Source: Sciurus carolinensis (lineage: Eukaryota > Chordata > Mammalia > Rodentia > Sciuridae). From it: a stretch of 64,000 nucleotides of DNA. This document shows positions 58,781 to 64,000 of this stretch, piece after piece; position 1 is the first letter of the stretch; each line of letters starts with the position of its first letter. Location of the stretch: assembly GCF_902686445.1 (NCBI RefSeq), contig NC_062213.1, positions 138,902,491 through 138,966,490 on the forward strand, in the 5' to 3' direction. A model generated the notes under the pieces. That model made no database searches. It saw only the letters and a list, made by a program, of their open reading frames with translations, and had not been told where the DNA came from. Made by a program: the position numbers and the translations under genes.

Positions 58781-60711
58781 CTTGTCTATTTTGTGCTAAT
58801 GGTGTCTCTTAATTATATCATTTTATCTTTTGCCTGATTTATCTCATGTTGTTTTGTCTGTCATGGCCATAGGCTCGATAGGCTATACTATATCCCTATC
58901 TATCTAAGTTTATATAAATATATATACACACCATATTGCCTTGGTGTGTGATTGACCACACCATGAGATTTGAGGAAGTATATGCTATGTTGTTTGCACA
59001 ACAATCACCTAATGACAAATTCTCAGACAGTATCCTGGTTCTTAACTGATGCACAATTGTTGCAATAGCGTTGGTACAAGAACATTGATGGTTTTAAGGA
59101 CAGGTCAAACATGATATCTGTTGTACTCAACTTCTTGATGACTCTTCCTTAGTCATAGACCTCTGCTTCAGAAGCTTGACTGGTCTATTCTTTGTGTGGA
59201 AACTGCCTCGAAACTGCACTAAGAAGCCCATCTGCAGGCTGGTAGGTAATTCATGAGTCTCTTTGCTGAAGATCTCAGCCTAAAGGTGAATGACAGTAGT
59301 GGCCAAACCAATCAGAACAGTTTACTTTTGGTTGGGTTGCCAAGTTAGTAATGAGAGAATAGAGAATCCATGAAGAAAATGCAGATCCATGAGACAGATG
59401 AGGGGACAAAGCTGGTTTTGAGGCAGCCCCACTTTGGTATGACTTTTCCATTGCAGTCCACTTATCTCTAGGGTGGATAGTAACTTTACACCTCATTGCT
59501 GAAGAGGGTATGAGAAAGTCTGTTCTTCTAGCCCAAGGAGGCTTCTGAGCACAGGTCTGCAGAATAAATGAGGCCTGATTTCTAGAGTGCCTGGGATCCC
59601 TAGTGATCGTCCGGTTGCAGACTCACCTGACTCAGCTTCATTATGCTTTCTCTTTTGACAACGCCTGCTTGTTCCACTCCTTACCAGACTTTTTTTGAGA
59701 CCAGACCACCATTTCTTCCCTATTATTATGAAGACACCTGAGGTTCTACTTCCACCTTACCCACAGCACTTAAGACACCTTGAGTGTTTCCTGCATCCTA
59801 ATAAGGCCAGGTAACATAGAACATTTATCTTAAAAGATCATTATTATTCTGCTTTGCTCTCCTGAAAATTTCAGTAGCAGAAAGAAGGACAAGGGCAAAT
59901 TCCCTTGACTCAGATTTAGAAAAATCTGAACTGACTTGATTTTAGTCCTTCAGTGTTTAAATGCAGGTGAAAAATTCTCGGAAAGAGAATGTTGCCCAAC
60001 GGATACATGGGCCACTATTTAAGTCCTCTCTAAATGTAGTATTTGATTACCACGCCCACTGAATAAGAACTTGCAACCAGCATTATCATTAATAGAAGCC
60101 ACATGAGCAGATCTCTACACTGAGTCAAAATGTACCCTTAAATTAAACTATTTTGGCCTCTTTGAAATTCAAACCATTTTTAGTAAGTGCCTTCTGAAGT
60201 CTCATTATTATTATTATGACTACTATTAATTTATACATATATAATGTATTCTGCTTTATTATACTCTGAAAATTTATATTTCAGAATCATTTTACCCACC
60301 TGGAGAAAGTATAAGCTATGCCGTAGCACTTAGCAATGTCTCAGGCCTGACAATGAACAGATGAAATGGCTGTAAATATGCTGCTTACCCTAGGGAAGTG
60401 GAACATTCTTTTAAATGAGAGTTTGACAAGTAGGCCAAGCTACTTGGGGATCTCTTAGACAACTGCATTTCTTCCCTTACCTGTCATTTTTCCTGGCCTA
60501 GTTGGGTGCAGAAAAACACCCAAAGGTGATTTTCAACTTTAGTTAAGTATTAGGACATCCTAGGAAACATTAAAAAAAACTAAACAAAACAAAAAAAACA
60601 AAAAAAAAAACAACTTAAACTATCTCTGTGAGTGCAATCTGAGCTTCAGTATCTTAGAACTTTATAGATGACTTCAGTGAATACCTAGAGTTGGGTACCA
60701 TTGACCCATGA
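58781..60711. other. unassigned sequence
   Basis: No gene is seen. An A-rich AAAAC-type tract lies at 60570-60612, perhaps an orphan retroposon tail. Confidence 0.5.
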
Positions 60712-60835
60712 CATTGATTTTCAAATTTTGGTTTCTACCATAATCACCTGGGGATTATCCTGCATGGACCTATTGAATCAGATGATAAATAAAACAATAA
60801 GAATATCATAAAACAATAAAGTTTGAAAACCACTG
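60712..60835. mobile_element. MER5A-like hAT (Charlie) relic
   Basis: The ends CATTGATTTTCAAATTTTGG and AGTTTGAAAACCACTG are inverted relatives, as in MER5A (CAGTGGTTCTCAAA...TTTGAGAACCACTG). Inside are ATAATCACCTGGGGA and TTGAATCAGA, which belong to the same family. No 8-bp target duplication survives. Confidence 0.75.
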
Positions 60836-61187
60836 ATTTATAAGTCACTGGTTTATTATGTTACTGTTTCTTTCTGCTCCAAGGCTTCCGCGCCCTTGTT
60901 TCCCCAGTATCCTGCTCCAGTCTGGACAATAGTTATTACCTTCATTTATACTGGTTAAAATGCAGCAGTGTTAATTGGAATGATAACGTATCAAACTAAT
61001 TGACCATCATGACAATGTTCTCAGCAGAGACCAGGACTATGAATAAATAGACAAATTATAGGTACATTTTGTGACAAATGCTCTCTGCTTTTGTCTTACA
61101 TATATCCACCAATCACTGTCTACACAACCAAACATCCAATCATCACTCTTTCTCCTGGCAAAAATAGAAAAAAAATTTTTTTTTGTT

Positions 61188-61436
61188 ATTTATTAAGGGC
61201 CTACCTACTCTAATAATGCAAGACTATGGTGTTGTCTCATTTTATTTCTTACCATAACCTTGTGAGGTGTATATCATTATTTTTGGAACCCAGATGAAAA
61301 GTGTGAATTTCATAGAAGTAAGCACTGATCCGAGGGACCGTAACTGATAAATGGCTTATTGAAGATCAGACCTCAAGCCTCTAGACCAAGGCTGCTCCCT
61401 TGGCTTCCACATTATCCTGTCTCTGGCAGAAGCCAC
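61188..61436 (-). repeat. MIR SINE, inverted
   Basis: TATTTATTAAGGGCCTACCTACTC, TTGTCTCATTTTATTTCTTACCATAACC, TTGTGAGGTGTATATCATTATT, GGACCGTAACTGATAAATGGC, AGATCAGACCTCAAGCCTCTAG and GGCTGCTCCCTTGGCTTCC give the reversed MIR order. Confidence 0.6.
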
Positions 61437-61614
61437 AAATATGGTTACAAAGTTTGGAAGGGCTTTTCATGCAGAGGAAGCAGACTTAGCCTGTGTTTCT
61501 TCAAAGAGCAGAATATGGGTTAGTAATCTATTATGGCTAATATTAATTAAAATACTAGTATCTAGTTTCAAACATTTTGTGTTCAGCACCACACTGAATG
61601 CTTTTTCAAAAAAG

Positions 61615-61860
61615 TTATTCATTTTTTTTATTTTTTACGACTGAATTTTGATTCATTGTACACAAATGGGGTACATCATTTCGTTTCTATGGTTGTACAC
61701 GATGTAGATTCATACCATGCATGTAATCATACGTGTACATAGGGTAATGATGTCTGTCTCATTCCACGATTTTCATACCCTCCTCCCTCTCATTTCCTTC
61801 TACATAATCTAAAGTTCCTTCATTCTTCTCTCACTCCCCATCCCCATTATCTGAATTCTT
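61615..61860 (-). mobile_element. L1 3'UTR fragment, inverted
   Basis: The T-rich start, then TTGTACACAAATGGGGTACATCATTTCG, GTTGTACACGATGTAG, ATCATACGTGTACATAGGGTAATGATG and CTCCCTCTCATTTCC correspond to the 3'UTR of the L1 family at 26 kb (compare TGTAAACAAATGGGATACATG and TTTACATAGGGTGATGATG there). Only the 3'UTR is present. Its C-rich tract is broken up compared with the younger copy. No clear target duplication was found. Confidence 0.8.
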
Positions 61861-61894
61861 AAATTAGTACTTCTTATCATCATAATTGTGATAC

Positions 61895-61992
61895 AGAGGT
61901 ATTATTATTAATCATATCTTGTAATAGAAGAAACCGAGTCTCAGAAATTAAGAAACTTGACATAGAACCCCACACTGACGACTGTGGCAGCA
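61895..61992 (-). repeat. MIR SINE fragment, inverted
   Basis: TGTAATAGAAGAAACCGAGTCTCAGAAATTAAGAAACTTGACATAG and GGCAGCAGAATCAGATG match part of the reversed MIR core. Confidence 0.4.
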
Positions 61993-62364
61993 GAATCAGA
62001 TGAAGTATGTAAGTAAAAAAGTACTCCATCTGAATTACTGAGGTTGCTCAGGACAGAATTGGCTCTAAAGCTCTTTTTTTTTTTTTTTCTGACCACCAAG
62101 TAGAAATTTCTAAAAAATAAATTTAAAAAATTTTCAAATAATGGAATGAACTACTTTGTAAAATCATGAACTTCAGACATGAACTTCAGTATCTGGGAAT
62201 ACTTGAAAGGTTTGGATGATGATGAGCTAACTGGCTTCCGACCATCTTTTTCCTTCCTCAGGTTGTGTCTCTGCATAGAGGTGACTGGACTCAGAGTGGG
62301 GAGCCATCCCAGAGATTTGGAATTCATTCCTAGAGTGACATCTCTCCGAAATGTTTGTATTTGG

Positions 62365-63235
62365 TTGTATAAGGTGCTCAACATCATTAATCATCAAGGA
62401 AATTAGAACTGCAGTGAGATAAGATGTCACCTCAGAATAGTTGGGATAGCTATGATTTAATAAATAAGACAAGTACCAGTGAGAATGTAAAGCAAACCTT
62501 TGCAGGAATATAAATCTGTGTAATCATTATGGAAAACAGTATGGAAGTTCCTCAAAAAATTAACAATAGAACTACCATATGATCTAGTAATTCTACTTCT
62601 GGGTCCAAGAAATATCTGTAGACCATCATTGCAGCATTATTCAAAATAGCCAACATGTGGGAACAACATAAATGTCCATCAAAGGATGAATGGATGAAAA
62701 AGATATGCACACATACACACACAACTGAATGTTAGTCAGCCATAAAAGAAAAGAAATCCTGCCATTTGCAACAATATGGATGAATACTGAGGACTTTGTA
62801 CTAAGGAAAATAAATCAAACAAGACAAGTACTATGTGGTCTTACTTATATATGGAATTTTAAAAAGTTAGACTCATAGAGATGGGCTGAGAGATGATAGA
62901 AATGGGGAGATAATGATAAATAGGTATAAACTTCCAATTAAAAAAGTTCTGAGGGAGTAATATACAACATAGTGACTATAGTTAACTATATATTTGAGTG
63001 CTGAGTACTTGAAATTTATTAGGAAGTTTAAGAGTAGATGTGAGCCAATCTTAAATGTTCTTACCCAAGGGTGGGAGGAAACTATGTGGGATGACAGATG
63101 TGTTAATTTGATTGTGAAATCATTTCTCAATATATACATATATTCGAGCATCACATTATATACTTAAACATATACAAATGCATGCAATATTTTGCCCATT
63201 ATACCTCCATCAAACTGAATAAATAAATCTAGCTA
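62365..63235 (+). mobile_element. old L1 ORF2 3' end and 3'UTR
   Basis: AAGGTGCTCAACATCATTAATCATCAAGG, then AAGCAAACCTTTGCAGGAATATAAATC, TCATTATGGAAAACAGTATGGAAGTTCC, GTAATTCTACTTCTGGGTCC, GCAGCATTATTCAAAATAGCCAACATG, AAATGTCCATCAAAGGATGAATGGATG, TGAATGTTAGTCAGCCATAAAAG and GGTCTTACTTATATATGGAATTTT trace the L1 ORF2 C-terminal region and its 3'UTR. Frames are broken by stops. It resembles the L1MA/MB age class and is 5'-truncated. Confidence 0.9.
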
Positions 63236-64000
63236 TCTAAAAGTGATTTCTGTTTGAACTAGTATGTATATCTTGAAATAGAAAACTTAAACCCAAATGT
63301 AAACATGTTAGAATTCTTCTCATGCTCAGTTTGGAGTGGCTGCTGGACTTAACAATAATGTCAGTGGTGCCTACTCTTTTGGTTCTAAGCCCCACTGGCC
63401 CAAACACTGGGATCAGTCATAATAATTTTCTCTCCTGCCCTTGCTTGTCAGTCTAATAAGTGGGTATATTACCTAAGTTGAGCTATCTTTCACCTCTGGT
63501 GGTAAAGACTCCTGGCTGAGGTTGTGACACAGAAAGATTCTAATCCCAGGGTTGCTTACAACCATAGCCTCTACCATGTAGAGAAACCATGTCCACTCCA
63601 AGCATTGCACACATCACAGAACAGAAATGAGACGTGGTCACAGGTGAGTGGAGGGTGAGAGAGGAACAGACAGGGCCAGGAGTAAGAAACTGAAAGCACT
63701 GGATGCACAGGAGAAGGTGACTGCTTGGAGGTAGAAGTGAGGTCCTGGCAGAACTGGCTGCAGTGATCTGGATGGCCCCTGATTCTTCTGGGGTGCCCTG
63801 ATCAGCCACCAACCTGACACTCCTTTTCTGGTAGTTCCTCTCTAAGTTGCTCAGTCCTTTTCACATCACACTTTGGGGTTTTGATTTTTCATATCATGTT
63901 CACAATTAGTTTCATTATGATTCAGGTTCCCCTCTACCCGGCAAAGGAAGTTCTCTTGCTTTATTAATAACCTGGAGCTTTGTGGTCTGTGGTCATACCA
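63236..64000. other. unassigned sequence
   Basis: No gene or repeat can be supported. A 90-codon minus frame at 63540-63812 lies here without a recognisable domain. Confidence 0.5.

Overview
The window is vertebrate, almost certainly rodent, nuclear DNA with no recognisable protein-coding gene. The strongest taxonomic clue is its retroposons. There is a tRNA-derived ID-type SINE (33.76-33.89 kb) and a second ID copy (42.36 kb). There are also two antisense copies of a B1-type (7SL-derived) SINE, one of them complete and fused to an ID half (B1-dID, 58.58-58.78 kb). That B1+ID combination, together with pan-mammalian MIR, L2, MER and MaLR repeats, points to a squirrel-related rodent (Sciuromorpha, for example a ground squirrel or marmot). 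This is an inference from repeat families, not from a gene.

Layout. 0-10 kb: mostly unique A/T-rich sequence with a MER2-like Tigger DNA transposon (1.5 kb), an MLT1-like LTR (5.1-5.6 kb) and worn MIR/L2 pieces. 10-17.4 kb: two copies of one MaLR LTR family in opposite orientation (10.73-11.16 kb on +, with a 5-bp target duplication; 16.88-17.32 kb on -), two MLT1-like LTRs, MIRs and several microsatellites. 17.4-26 kb: largely unassigned, with a polyA/(CTAT)n tract abutting a third MaLR LTR at 24.46-24.88 kb. 26.0-29.1 kb: a young 5'-truncated L1 on the minus strand with a perfect 17-bp target duplication, then an old L1 on the plus strand. 30.8-33.9 kb: MIRs and the ID SINE. 34-44 kb: mostly unassigned, with an AT-rich block at 38.2 kb that looks like a conserved non-coding element. 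44-49 kb: microsatellites, a five-copy 24-bp minisatellite, and MaLR/MLT1 LTRs. 49-57 kb: mainly unique sequence, including a POU/homeodomain-like motif cluster at 49.45 kb and a relatively CpG-rich block at 54.4-55.7 kb. 57-64 kb: an MLT1-like LTR, B1-dID, MER5A-like hAT relic, MIR, an L1 3'UTR fragment and another old L1 3' end.

Open reading frames are short. The longer ones are explained by L1 (26263-26856, minus), by a 24-bp tandem repeat whose unit is a multiple of three (44.4-44.9 kb), or by a stop-poor pyrimidine-rich strand (46765-47433, minus). The window therefore reads as intergenic or deep-intronic sequence. Functional content, if any, would be regulatory: candidate CTCF-like, CRE, RFX-like and POU/homeodomain motifs are reported as hypotheses. 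I did not find a convincing novel biological system. The best-supported observations are the retroelement insertions with intact target duplications, a strong G-quadruplex motif in the young L1 3'UTR, and the short tandem and inverted repeats.
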